From contig JAJFJK010000141.1 in the NCBI GenBank assembly GCA_021774075.1, positions 1-57,331 of the forward strand: a DNA stretch of 57,331 nucleotides, given 5' to 3'. This DNA is from Nitrosomonas sp. (lineage in GTDB: Bacteria; Pseudomonadota; Gammaproteobacteria; Burkholderiales; Nitrosomonadaceae). Under the pieces are notes generated by a model. It did no database searches. It saw only the letters and a list, made by a program, of their open reading frames with translations, and was not told the DNA's origin. Below, piece by piece: positions 16,770 through 24,822 of this stretch (position 1 is its first letter; every line of letters begins with the position of its first letter). Position numbers and translations under genes: made by a program.

Positions 16770-17750
16770 TCATACGCTTATTCCCCACGTTTGCAATTGA
16801 GAGATTAATTTCCTTGTTATCAAGGCGGCCACATTTGCTGTAGTCCGTTGCCCGGTTTTTTTCTCTGAATATTTAAAGAAGCTGCTGTGTATGCCTATTA
16901 AAAAACGTTTTCCGTTATGACATTTAATCCACACAGGGCTCCCACTCATTCCAGCACTTGTGTCGGCTTGATAAAGTATAAGGTCAAGGGTTCTGCCGTT
17001 GAACTTGGGAAATGTTTTAATCACCCAATCATAAGACCACCAAAGCGTGCTGCAGGGTACAGTGCTTTTTTCACCGGGGTATCCAGCAATATTTATTTTT
17101 GTACGCTGTAATTGCCGGTGAAAAGTGGTTTCAACGGGCGTGATGAAGTTTGCTGGTTGTCTACTCCACGAGCCGATTAAATTATCAGATGCCCTGAATG
17201 ACAAACGCTTTCTTTCCTGTTGTGGTAGTAATTCAACGACTCCAAAATCATGAGGTAACATATTTCGAATATGCTTTTTTGTCATAGCGTTTATGTTCAA
17301 TTCCATCCCCATTTTGAACTCAGGGTTTATACGAACTCGGTACGAACTAAATGAGCTGAATGGTTTAGGGTTTGTTCCGGGATACTCATTTCGCGCAGGT
17401 GTAACAACCACTTTTTTTGCGGTTACGAGCTGGAATTTATTTTTCCCTGTTTTACTATCTCTTACGAGTTTCAATCCAGCGATGACGTGAGCAGCAGTTA
17501 GTACGTGCTTGGAGGTAATAAGTAATCCTGAGCCGCAGCCGCGTTTTGTGGGTTGCAGTTCTGACCAGTTCTGACCAAGGGTCTCCAAAGTACCCAATGG
17601 GTATATCACCGGTTCAGGGAATTCTACTTCAAGAGAACAGATCCAACGGAAAGGTGGTTTTGTTGCACCCTTTACCCTTTTGCGCTCATCGGTGTTGAAT
17701 ATAATTTCTTGATTCTGTCTTTTGGGTAAAGGATATAGATTAATCATCAC
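16770..17750 (-). CDS. Trypsin/V8-like serine protease
   Basis: A 326-residue chymotrypsin-fold protease of the glutamyl-endopeptidase (V8-like) type. The triad is visible: His in SKHVLTAAHVIAG near residue 110, Asp in LPHDFGVVELL near 190, Ser in TSAGMSGSPVW near 275. No signal peptide or transmembrane segment is present, which is odd for a family that is normally secreted. Unlike its paralogue at 18117, it lacks the Cys-rich tag and opens with a basic stretch (KRQNQEII.., DERKRVKG). A decayed partial copy of its N-terminal region occurs at 20648-20765. It lies at the end of the hydrolase cluster. Confidence 0.88.
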   Translation of the reverse strand: MMINLYPLPKRQNQEIIFNTDERKRVKGATKPPFRWICSLEVEFPEPVIYPLGTLETLGQNWSELQPTKRGCGSGLLITSKHVLTAAHVIAGLKLVRDSKTGKNKFQLVTAKKVVVTPARNEYPGTNPKPFSSFSSYRVRINPEFKMGMELNINAMTKKHIRNMLPHDFGVVELLPQQERKRLSFRASDNLIGSWSRQPANFITPVETTFHRQLQRTKINIAGYPGEKSTVPCSTLWWSYDWVIKTFPKFNGRTLDLILYQADTSAGMSGSPVWIKCHNGKRFLIGIHSSFFKYSEKKTGQRTTANVAALITRKLISQLQTWGISV

Positions 17751-17840
17751 TAAAGAGTTATCCGTATCTTGCTGTTTTAATGAGAGCCAGGTGGCGGTAT
17801 CAATAATGAATTACGAAATATGCCGGTGTCTTGTTCCATA

Positions 17841-18014
17841 TTAGAACGGCCAAAATGAGCCGCCGAGAATCGTATCAAGTTCCGATTGCGCTTTGGCTGT
17901 TCTTGTTTTCGCAGTAACCAGTGACTTTTCCGTCTCTGGCCCAGCAATCCCACCAATCGGCAAACCTTCTCGTTTCTGGAAATCACGTAGCGCATCACGT
18001 GTTGCACGATTCAT
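17841..18014 (-). pseudogene. Fragment of a peptidoglycan-binding (PG_binding_1) protein
   Basis: This frame reads NRATRDALRDFQKREGLPIG followed by GIAGPETEKSL, the second half of a PG_binding_1 repeat, then AQSELDTILGGSFWPF and a stop. The matching first half is missing because stop codons lie just upstream. It is 57 codons and likely the 3' remnant of another cell-wall-binding member of the cluster. Confidence 0.65.
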
Positions 18015-18116
18015 TACACCATTAGGTTATTCGTTATTTAAATGAGATACGGTTGTCAGCAAGAGATCCGATAAAATATATCGATAACTTGTGAATTAGA
18101 GAAAATTTATCGTGAC

Positions 18117-19100
18117 CTATTTTAGCCAGTCATTTATTTGATTTTGTACCTCATGATTAAATAGAATTCCTCTGTTATGAGACCACGGGCTACTCCCTGG
18201 CACACATCCTTGTCCACTTTTGGGAGAGCAGCCATCTAGAAAGTCGCAGAACCCGGTGTGAATGCCAACTAAATAGCGCTTGTCTTTTCCATCCCACCAC
18301 CATACCGGAGCTCCACTTTGTCCTTGACATGTATCAGCCTTGTGCGTGAAAAGATTCCTTGCCTTGCTGCCATTTTGTGTAGGTTGAGGATTATCTAAAG
18401 TATTGTATGCAAGCCATTGGGTAAATAGTTTTTTATCACGGGGATAACCGCTCACATTGACCACCTTATTTTTAAGCCACTTTTTACTGATTGGAAACTT
18501 AAAGGTATTTGTGTTCGATGCGCCCCAATATTTCAATCCTTTCATTTCTATACTGCTTGAAACTTTAATCACGGCAAAATCATAACTGGCATTAAAGCGA
18601 TTTTTTCCATGGCTTCTCCATTCTTTTCTAACGTGGAAAACTGTAGATATATATTCACCAAAGGGTTTAGCGCCGCCGTTATGTCCTGGCGTCACTTTGA
18701 CCCGAATTGGGCGTTGACCCTTCAGTGGGCCGGAGGTTGGAAACAAAACGTGAGCCGCAGTGAGGAAATGTCTGGGGCCAATGAGGAATCCGGTACTAGG
18801 CTGTTTCTTCATTTCTATTGGTTTTCCCGTATTAGGATGCCGGAAAGTGGGGATGATGGTGCAAATGCACCTAAAGGGAATCGATTTGGTTTTGGTAATT
18901 CTTTTTCGGGAGTCACTAGGAGGTACAATCTCAAAGTCTTGCAGTAGATCATTTTCAAATTCAAATGCCGGGCCGCTTGCGTTTCGACATACACTGCAAT
19001 CACAATTGTATCGATGACCTATTTTATTATTAAATGGGTCTTCATCTGAAGATGAGTTTTTTCTAATGGGCTTTTCGTAATATGTTAAGTCTTTCAACAT
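18117..19100 (-). CDS. Trypsin/V8-like serine protease with N-terminal H-x3-CxCx2C tag
   Basis: 327 residues. The N-terminus carries GHRYNCDCSVCRN (His29, Cys33, Cys35, Cys38) and an acidic stretch AFEFENDLLQDFE, the same arrangement as in the lysozyme and endopeptidase at 21354 and 22602. The protease domain (about 70-320) has His in LTAAHVLFP, Asp in YDFAVIKV and Ser in CQGQSGAPVWW, with a Cys-rich C-terminal part suggesting disulfides and hence activity outside the cytosol. No classical signal peptide is present. An E-rich gene lies 171 bp upstream, separated by a deletion scar. A decayed 5' end of a paralogue is at 23600-23713. Confidence 0.88.
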   Translation of the reverse strand: MLKDLTYYEKPIRKNSSSDEDPFNNKIGHRYNCDCSVCRNASGPAFEFENDLLQDFEIVPPSDSRKRITKTKSIPFRCICTIIPTFRHPNTGKPIEMKKQPSTGFLIGPRHFLTAAHVLFPTSGPLKGQRPIRVKVTPGHNGGAKPFGEYISTVFHVRKEWRSHGKNRFNASYDFAVIKVSSSIEMKGLKYWGASNTNTFKFPISKKWLKNKVVNVSGYPRDKKLFTQWLAYNTLDNPQPTQNGSKARNLFTHKADTCQGQSGAPVWWWDGKDKRYLVGIHTGFCDFLDGCSPKSGQGCVPGSSPWSHNRGILFNHEVQNQINDWLK

Positions 19101-19260
19101 GATGTTTCTCCCAATGTAAAAGGTTTTAATGTGGTTTTTTCAATCGCGATAGCCAATGGCATTTGGAGCGAAAAAGGTTTCATTTGCTCTAGCCGCTGAA
19201 GTAAGCTGTGGGCCTCTTATTCCAGTAAGCTTGATGCGAACCGTTGTAGGGACATGGCAG
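19101..19260 (-). pseudogene. Deletion scar joining the 3' end of a bioF-like gene to the 5' end of the metallopeptidase gene
   Basis: Bases 19091-19157 align with 23703-23778 (start of a tagged protease gene plus the end of the BioF-like gene). Bases 19158-19260 align with about 28000-28104 (the first codons of the HExxH metallopeptidase, including the segment encoding MKPFSLQM). The reading frame breaks after about 12 codons. The region is what remains of a second copy of the metallopeptidase / regulatory-domain protein / BioF-like block after an internal deletion of several kilobases. Confidence 0.8.
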
Positions 19261-19270
19261 TAATCCTGTT

Positions 19271-19978
19271 TTATACGCCGATCAGTATGATTTTTCCGCC
19301 ACGACGCACCCAGCGGCCACTTCCTGTCTGGCCAGAGGTTCTGGTCGGAGCGTTGTTGCTTATCAGACCTGGTGCATGTTGTTTTACAGCTGACATAATT
19401 GCTTTCTTTGCGATTATTTCAGGTGCGCTTGTTGATGGAGCATTCGCGGCTTTTTTGGTAGCAGTGGCCGCTAATTTGACAAAACGTCGAGCGACCTCAA
19501 ATTCCTGGTCTTCAGGACTCAACCCTTCCAGCTCCAGACCAAAGGCTCTTCCAAGCGCAGGGGCCAAACTACCGCCGATTCGAGCGCCTATCGGGCCACC
19601 AAAGGTTCCGCCTAATGCTGAGCCAGCTATGGGCAAAGCACGCTTAGCAATTTTCCTGAGCCCTCGGAACACGGTTCGACCCAGGCGCGATCTGGAAAAG
19701 CGTCGTACGCCTCGGCCGATGCGTTTAACTTTTCGGCCAATTTTGCGTGCCAGCTTACCAAGAAACTGTTCCATTTCTTCATCGCTGGTTACCTCCAGCA
19801 ATTCAGCAGCCAGTTCCATCTCTTCGGCTTCACTTAAAGGATTCCCCTCGCTGCCATCATCCATCATTTCAAACTCGTTCTCGAATTCATCCTCGTATTC
19901 ACTTTCAAATTCATTCTCGTATTCATCCTCATATTCCATTTCTTCCGCTTCTAGCTGTGTTCGGTCTAAATCATGCAT
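19271..19978 (-). CDS. Glu-rich / Arg-rich bipolar protein, copy 1
   Basis: 235 residues from the ATG at 19978, which has AAGGAGAG seven bases upstream; longer starts lack this. Residues 8-60 are dominated by Glu alternating with Phe/Tyr/Leu (MEYEDEYENEFESEYEDEFE and on). Residues about 75-125 are strongly basic and amphipathic (RKIGRKVKRIGRGVRRFSR). A Gly-rich hydrophobic stretch follows (IAGSALGGTFGGPIGARIGG), then a helical Ala-rich part and a conserved end SGRWVRRGGKIILIGV. It is not assigned to a named family. It is paralogous to 28115-28819. It is transcribed from a sigma-54 promoter at 20036. The acidic head may mask the cationic, membrane-active-looking core. Confidence 0.8.
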   Translation of the reverse strand: MHDLDRTQLEAEEMEYEDEYENEFESEYEDEFENEFEMMDDGSEGNPLSEAEEMELAAELLEVTSDEEMEQFLGKLARKIGRKVKRIGRGVRRFSRSRLGRTVFRGLRKIAKRALPIAGSALGGTFGGPIGARIGGSLAPALGRAFGLELEGLSPEDQEFEVARRFVKLAATATKKAANAPSTSAPEIIAKKAIMSAVKQHAPGLISNNAPTRTSGQTGSGRWVRRGGKIILIGV

Positions 19979-19987
19979 TTTTACTCT

Positions 19988-20033
19988 CCTTAATGAATAT
20001 ATAGTGAAGATGTGCTGGTGCACATTCACTATA
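19988..20033 (-). promoter_or_regulatory. Conserved inverted repeat in the 5' leader of the Glu-rich gene
   Basis: On the minus strand, atatagtgaa..ttcactatat flanks tgtgc/gcaca, forming a long stem between the -12 element and the ribosome site. The paralogous leader at 28830-28875 keeps the structure, with a G-C to A-T paired change in the inner stem (tatgc/gcata). It could be an RNA hairpin or a dimeric protein site. Confidence 0.55.
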
Positions 20034-20035
20034 TA

Positions 20036-20051
20036 AGCAACCTCTGTGCCA
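20036..20051 (-). promoter_or_regulatory. Sigma-54 (-24/-12) promoter of Glu-rich copy 1
   Basis: Minus-strand TGGCAC-N5-TTGCT, spacer agagg, matches the sigma-54 consensus with GG and GC at the required distance. It lies about 60 bp before the ATG at 19978. The neighbouring activator at 15307 is the likely enhancer-binding partner. Confidence 0.85.
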
Positions 20052-20191
20052 GTTTTTTGTTTTATTTCTAATACTGCAATAACAATAAGTTACAGTTTTT
20101 GGTGAGTGCGATATGGTTGTTTGAGAAAAGTGATTGGCGAAGTCAGTTTCGTTGTTTTTTGTCTAAGCGAACTTTAACCGAAGCATACTTC

Positions 20192-20501
20192 GGGTTCTGT
20201 TGCATCAGCACGCCTTTGCCAAGAAATCGGCTAGGAGGCTGTCCGAGAATAGTAATCGTAGCGAGGGAAAGCCATTTTGAGGCAGATTCTTTGATCATTT
20301 TAGGCGCATAGTTGTTCTATTTAACGAAAATTATCGGGAAATATGACCAAAATAGCTTTTCCGCAGTAGATTATTCTATTCTCGGACAGCCTCCTAGGCT
20401 GGTGATCTGTGAGTGGATAGGTGGGCAAGATGCTGAAGATGAAGGAAATCATTCTGCCGTGCATCCGATGGTATGCGGCGTACGCGCTCAGTTATCGCAA
20501 C
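20192..20501 (+). mobile_element. Remnant of an IS6-family insertion sequence, interrupted by a MITE
   Basis: A terminus-like gggttctgttgc at 20192-20203 resembles IS6-family ends. Codons at 20430-20501 read MKEIILPCIRWYAAYALSYR, the start of IS6-type transposases before the DDE domain. The MITE at 20231-20397 is inserted between them. The catalytic domain is gone. Confidence 0.6.
20231..20397. mobile_element. MITE copy 1 (167 bp), ctaggaggctgtccgagaatag ends
   Basis: Terminal inverted repeats of about 20 bp (aggaggctgtccgagaatag and its complement) are bounded by CTAG on both sides. A second copy in the opposite orientation is at 50705-50849; the copies are alike except that this one carries about 22 extra bases near 20282-20303. 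It has no coding capacity, so it depends on a transposase elsewhere. Confidence 0.9.
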
Positions 20502-20647
20502 TGTATATCAGTGTACAAAAGTTACCATTTCTGGCGTCAATTTTTCCAGTCTACGAATAAACTTTTGTTAAAGAAACGATGTTAGAGTAATTTTCCATGG
20601 TCAAATTTGATGCTGTTTATTGGAATATTCTCAACGCTGTTTGACGA

Positions 20648-20765
20648 GTTGCAGATCTAACCAGTTCTGACCAATGGTCTCCAAAGTACCCAATGGGTAT
20701 ATCACTGGTTCAGGAAATTCAACTTCAAGAGAACGTATCCAACGGAAAGGTGGTTTGGTGGCACT
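20648..20765 (-). pseudogene. Decayed fragment of a V8-like protease gene
   Basis: This segment is about 90% identical to 17560-17680, the part of the 16770-17750 protease gene encoding residues near KPPFRWICSLEVEFPEPVIY. It ends abruptly on both sides. It represents a lost paralogue. Confidence 0.75.
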
Positions 20766-20810
20766 ATATGCCGATGTTGTGCTAACCAATTAGCACAACG
20801 CTCCATGTTA

Positions 20811-20919
20811 TTTGCATGCCTCGATTGTGCGCTGATACTGGGGAAACTCATGAATGATTTCAGCGAGGAAAGTGAGCGTTCTGCGTTATTGCTAGCGAAA
20901 CGTAGAATATTTTTACAGG
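20811..20919. repeat. Duplicated 3'-flank segment, copy 1
   Basis: This segment (tttgcatgc..tttttacagg) is about 85% identical to 22492-22601, the sequence directly downstream of the murein endopeptidase gene. It shows that a block containing that gene and its 3' flank was duplicated. Confidence 0.8.
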
Positions 20920-21122
20920 TTGGCTTCTTGTATAGATTCCTGGCTTACGATTCGTGAATGCGGCGCATTTCATAGCTTTGAGGTTATGCTTCAATGCAAG
21001 GCGTAATGTACATATGCACGATTGTTATGAGTTTTATCGTGATTAACATTTAAAATCTGCCTGCCGATGTAAAAATCGGCGTTCCTTCAAAATCCAGCTA
21101 GTGTTTAATTGCATTAATTCGA
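20920..21122 (-). pseudogene. Decayed 3' end of an M74-type endopeptidase paralogue
   Basis: This segment aligns over about 200 bp with 22602-22800, the 3' end of the intact endopeptidase gene, with many substitutions and small indels. The H-x-H region corresponding to NNHVHVRF is recognisable but out of frame. No complete gene remains. Confidence 0.7.
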
Positions 21123-21353
21123 TAGAAACTATTTCAACTATATATTCAATTAGAACAAATAGTTAAGTTAAATAATAATATGCCTTATTTTTGCAATTAG
21201 ACACTAGTTTGAATTGTATTAATTATTTCTTTACTGACAGAACGAACTCTCTGGTCATTCACATATACAATTCAGCATACTTTCATTACTGTTTCCATAT
21301 TACAACCTATGAATACTCCAGAATAAAACCCTAGAATTTAACCACTTAAACAG
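21123..21353. other. AT-rich gap downstream of the lysozyme gene
   Basis: A very AT-rich, gene-free stretch between the endopeptidase relic and the GH25 stop. I see no hairpin with a T-run or other site. Confidence 0.4.
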
Positions 21354-22412
21354 CTACAAGCCAGCAAACTTCTTCAATCGAGCATGTGTGCCGAGAAAGC
21401 GATTCTCGTCGACCTTCTTCGTCTTGACACCCGAAACAGGTCGCTTATGCGACCATTGCCAAAACGTTGCTGGCCAGCCATCTATGGAAAGAGGTGCTTT
21501 GGCTTTCGATGAATAATAGACCTGCCACAAAACATAGCTGGAGAGCGCTTGTGTTTTTGCGAGCTTCCAGCGCCAGAAATTGCGACCTGTGTAAACTATC
21601 GGTTTCTTTTTCGATAGTCGGTGTACAGTCTCTAGAAAATTTCCACACCAACGGACAATTTCCTTGGGCTTAATGCCCTTAGCCCGTTTATCCCACTCAA
21701 TATCGAGCACAAGAGGAAGGTCGCCAGGACCGAGTTTACCGACAGTTGTCGAGAAGTGTTCAGCCTCTGCGACTGCATCCATGTCAATCGGTCGGCTGAC
21801 ACGGGCAAAATGATAGGCGCCGCGTATCATTCCAGCCGCTTGACATGCTTTCCAGTTTTCATGAAAACGCGGATCAACAAACCCTACACCCTCAGTTGCT
21901 TTGATAAACGCAAACTTATGACCTGCCGCCGCAACCTTTTTCCAGTCCACCTTTCCCTGCCATTTGGACACGTCGATACCTGTGACCCAAGTGGTCAAAG
22001 GCCTATTCGAGATCCTCAACACCAGTTTCATTTTATTCCAAGTGCTTGGGCCTATTTTTCCATCATCATCAAGGCCATTCTTACTCTGCCAATCAGCTAC
22101 CTTCTGTGCGAAAATTTCTTCATTTGGTGAGAAATTCAACTTGAGTACCAAGGCCACAATGTCGTCGAAGTGATTATACCAACCAATGGATTTTGCCTTC
22201 TTCCGATTGTATGCAACAGCACTTGTTATAGCGAGGCCACTTAGTTCTAATTCAAAGAAATCGTTTGATGAATTTAAACCTTCTTCTAGAAAATCAAGTT
22301 CAAATTCCATAACAGAATCTGCCTTGTTTTTTCTACAATATGAACAGCGACAATTTGGCCCATGATTCAATTGAGTGTTGTTACGTGCATGGTTATAGGC
22401 TGAATTTCTCAT
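21354..22412 (-). CDS. GH25 lysozyme (muramidase) with Cys-rich tag and peptidoglycan-binding domain
   Basis: 352 residues from the ATG at 22412, chosen because AGGTG lies seven bases upstream; an ATG five codons earlier has no site. Residues 17-26 form the tag H-x3-C-x-C-x2-C (NHGPNCRCSYCRK), followed by acidic EFELDFLEE and DFFELE. A PG_binding-like segment (about 80-130, VADWQSKNGLDDDGKIGPST) precedes the GH25 domain (about 140-350): TGIDVSKWQGKVDW, FIKATEGVGFVDPRF, and catalytic LVLDIEWD. It should cleave MurNAc-GlcNAc bonds. There is no signal peptide, so export must be through another route. It is close kin in its N-terminus to the gene at 22602. Confidence 0.92.
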   Translation of the reverse strand: MRNSAYNHARNNTQLNHGPNCRCSYCRKNKADSVMEFELDFLEEGLNSSNDFFELELSGLAITSAVAYNRKKAKSIGWYNHFDDIVALVLKLNFSPNEEIFAQKVADWQSKNGLDDDGKIGPSTWNKMKLVLRISNRPLTTWVTGIDVSKWQGKVDWKKVAAAGHKFAFIKATEGVGFVDPRFHENWKACQAAGMIRGAYHFARVSRPIDMDAVAEAEHFSTTVGKLGPGDLPLVLDIEWDKRAKGIKPKEIVRWCGNFLETVHRLSKKKPIVYTGRNFWRWKLAKTQALSSYVLWQVYYSSKAKAPLSIDGWPATFWQWSHKRPVSGVKTKKVDENRFLGTHARLKKFAGL

Positions 22413-22491
22413 AGTTGAACACCTCATTCATAAATTTTTAAAAAGTAACGCAAGTTGTTTTACTAGCTAGTCAGCACATAGCAGCATACTG

Positions 22492-22601
22492 TTTGCATGC
22501 TAGGACTGTGCGCTGATACTGGGAATACTCATGAATGATTTCAGTGAGCAAAATGAGCGCCTTGCGTTATTGCTAGCGAAACGTAAAATGTTTTTTACAG
22601 G
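22492..22601. repeat. Duplicated 3'-flank segment, copy 2
   Basis: This is the intact-side partner of 20811-20919. It occupies the gap between the endopeptidase stop and the lysozyme upstream region. No promoter for the lysozyme gene is obvious within it. Confidence 0.75.
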
Positions 22602-23588
22602 TTAACAACTTGCGTAGGTTCCTTTTGTGCCTTTTATCGGGAATGCGGCACGCTTCATGGCACCGAGGTTATACTTTGACGGAAGGCAGAACCGCACATG
22701 TACATGATTATTATGGAATGGCCCATTTTTATTATCGGGGTTAATATTTGAAACTTGACTGTCGTTAAACCAGAGTCGATGCACCTTCAATATCTTGTTA
22801 GCTTGGATTGTATTGATCATCTCCTGGGTTAACGGACGTGAATATAGATTTGGGTCCGTCTTGAAATTAACTTTTTTATTTCGACCATCTTTCCGCATAA
22901 GACCGATATCTACATCGATGCCCATTCGATGGCTACCATGCTCTCTGTACTCGCCTCCACCAAATCGACTAATGTCAGCGATACGTATTTGCGGGCCGTT
23001 TGGATGCTTAGCTTGCCATCGTTTGCCAATTTCTATTAAGGCTTTTATCGTTTCAGGGAGTCCGAACTGATTTTTCCTTACGTGAAGCCCCAGGGCAGAC
23101 AGCATACGCACATTGACGGCGGGTATAGGGCCACTGGTAGTGCCTGTTGAACTAGAGCTTGAGGGGTTAGAACTAACTGGCGGGGAAGAAAAGCTAAGCA
23201 TGATAAGCATGGCTTCAGTCCGCGAACCAACAATACCATCGACTGCTAATGCAAAACGTTTCTGAAATGAACGAATTGCGCTACGTGTCTGTTTTCCAGA
23301 CTTTCCATCAATTTTTAGATTAATATTTAATACCTTGTTGAGTGTTTGCTGTACCCATTGGACATATGCTCTACTCTTTTTGCTAACTTCTTCTTCTATC
23401 TCGTCGCCCCTAAGGATTTCATCCGGTTCCAAAAATTCATTTGTTGAATCAAAATCCTCGCCAAATAGATCAAGCTCCAATTCCATGGCAGAATCTGCTT
23501 TATTTTTTTTACAATATAAACAGTGACAATCTCGTCCATGATTCAATTGAGTTTTGTTACGTGCATGGTTATAGGCTAAATTTCTCAT
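22602..23588 (-). CDS. M74-type (MepA-like) murein endopeptidase with Cys-rich tag
   Basis: 328 residues from the ATG at 23588 (AGGT eight bases upstream, same leader as the lysozyme). Tag: NHGRDCHCLYCKK (His17, Cys21, Cys23, Cys26), then acidic MELELDLFGEDFDS. A PG_binding_1 domain (about 75-130, VQWVQQTLNKVLN.., AVDGIVGSRTE), a Ser-rich linker, then the peptidase with GSHRMGIDVDIG and NNHVHVRF, the zinc ligands of the MepA family, which cuts D-Ala-mDAP cross-links. No signal peptide is present. Together with GH25 it would attack both sugar and peptide bonds of peptidoglycan. A decayed paralogue lies at 20920. Confidence 0.9.
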   Translation of the reverse strand: MRNLAYNHARNKTQLNHGRDCHCLYCKKNKADSAMELELDLFGEDFDSTNEFLEPDEILRGDEIEEEVSKKSRAYVQWVQQTLNKVLNINLKIDGKSGKQTRSAIRSFQKRFALAVDGIVGSRTEAMLIMLSFSSPPVSSNPSSSSSTGTTSGPIPAVNVRMLSALGLHVRKNQFGLPETIKALIEIGKRWQAKHPNGPQIRIADISRFGGGEYREHGSHRMGIDVDIGLMRKDGRNKKVNFKTDPNLYSRPLTQEMINTIQANKILKVHRLWFNDSQVSNINPDNKNGPFHNNHVHVRFCLPSKYNLGAMKRAAFPIKGTKGTYASC

Positions 23589-23599
23589 AGTTGTATACC

Positions 23600-23713
23600 T
23601 CATTCATGATTATTTTTAAGACATTGTCCAATCTGATAGGAGCAGGCTCGGGGCCGAAGATTAAGAAGTCGATTCCAGGGCTCATGAGCTAGTGTTCCAA
23701 ACTCTTTCAACAT
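23600..23713 (-). pseudogene. Remnant 5' end of a tagged protease gene downstream of the BioF-like gene
   Basis: From the ATG at 23713 the frame reads MLKEFGTLAHEPW.. for 37 codons and stops. The start and its upstream gene junction match the beginning of the intact protease (MLKDLTYYEKP, 19100) and its upstream sequence. It therefore marks the place where a tagged protease gene once followed the BioF-like gene. Confidence 0.6.
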
Positions 23714-24807
23714 GATGCCCCTCCCAATGTAAAGGGGTTTGGAGCGACTTTCTCAATCGCAATAATCAATGCCTGCACCGCTTTTTCTATTTCATATTTT
23801 TTGTGGCGAGTTGTGATTAAAAAACCAAGCTGTGGCCCCTGATGTCGGCATCCTCTCAGCAGCAGAGTGAGGACGCCAGCGCGGTGTAGTTGATCGTGTA
23901 GCGTGGCCGCATCAACATTCGGAATCGGGCGTAACGTTTGAAGCGGAAGCTGCCCGCCTTTGCTGGATAGCCCGAAGTATTTCAGGAGACTTTTGAATTG
24001 GTTTACCAGTGCATATAGTTGTTGGCGCAGCCTGTCGCCATCAAGGCGATTGATGCGCAGAGCATTTCCTGCCGCTTGCAGGTTTGCTGCAGACGGAGGA
24101 CTGCAATGAATCCTGGTCAGACTTCTTCTCTTAAACCATCGAATCATAGCTTCGCTACCGCTCAATGTGGCCAGTGGTGCGCCGAATCCCTTTGCCAGCG
24201 AACTGATGAGCAGAACTTCCGGCCCATAGGCTCGATGCCAACGCAACGAGCCGCCCCCGTTCCGGCCAAAAGGGTACTCGGCCGTTGGGGAATGCCCGAG
24301 GATACCCAGTGCCTGAGTATCATCCAGGATCAGTCGTCCTCGAAATTTCTTCACCTCAGCCATTAGCTCGTGAACTGGTGCGGGCTCCCCGCTACGAGGG
24401 CACAATCCATCGGCTACAACCAGTGGACGAAATCCATCACGGCTGGCGCGGTAGAGTTGTCGTCGCAGGTGCTTGACGTCGTGGTGTCGGAATTGAAACA
24501 CTTGTACACCGCGTAGCATGGCACGTTCAACACCCCATTTGGCGATGGGGTAGGCGCCGGCATCAACGTGGATGGTAAATTGTCTAGAATCAAACATCGT
24601 AAAAAGATCCTGAAAAATATGTAACGTAGACGATGCAATCACTGCAGCTTCACAGCCTTGCAGCGCTGCAATGTCATTAGCAACAGTGCTTGTTTGGGTC
24701 ATGGCATTCATAACCGCTGGTCGCCCTGTAGTTAGTGACTGCCAGGGCTGTAGCGTGTTGCTTGGATGTTGCATACCCAGATACAAAGCTGAAGTAAAAT
24801 CGAGCAT
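23707..24807 (-). CDS. BioF/KBL-like PLP-dependent alpha-oxoamine synthase homologue
   Basis: 366 residues (ATG at 24807 with GAGGG nine bases upstream). Fold-type I aminotransferase features are present: VIASSTLHIFQD region, LVVADGLCPRSG, LDDTQALGILGHS with the Asp that contacts the PLP nitrogen, and SLAKGFGAPLATLSG containing the Schiff-base Lys. The family includes 8-amino-7-oxononanoate synthase and 2-amino-3-ketobutyrate CoA ligase, which join an acyl-CoA to an amino acid. The N-terminus begins LDFTSALYLGMQHPS, as in BioF relatives, but no other biotin gene is near. Its place between protease and regulatory-domain genes suggests a dedicated role, perhaps modifying a cluster product. Confidence 0.85.
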   Translation of the reverse strand: MLDFTSALYLGMQHPSNTLQPWQSLTTGRPAVMNAMTQTSTVANDIAALQGCEAAVIASSTLHIFQDLFTMFDSRQFTIHVDAGAYPIAKWGVERAMLRGVQVFQFRHHDVKHLRRQLYRASRDGFRPLVVADGLCPRSGEPAPVHELMAEVKKFRGRLILDDTQALGILGHSPTAEYPFGRNGGGSLRWHRAYGPEVLLISSLAKGFGAPLATLSGSEAMIRWFKRRSLTRIHCSPPSAANLQAAGNALRINRLDGDRLRQQLYALVNQFKSLLKYFGLSSKGGQLPLQTLRPIPNVDAATLHDQLHRAGVLTLLLRGCRHQGPQLGFLITTRHKKYEIEKAVQALIIAIEKVAPNPFTLGGASC

Positions 24808-24822
24808 CAATTGGTACCCTCG

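Noticed and set aside
17777..18007. Reverse 76-residue frame after the serine protease
   Set aside because: Another frame over the same bases gives a recognisable peptidoglycan-binding fragment; this frame shows nothing.
23707..24807. BioF-like gene as part of biotin synthesis
   Set aside because: No other biotin genes are adjacent and the context is a hydrolase cluster; the name bioF is not warranted.
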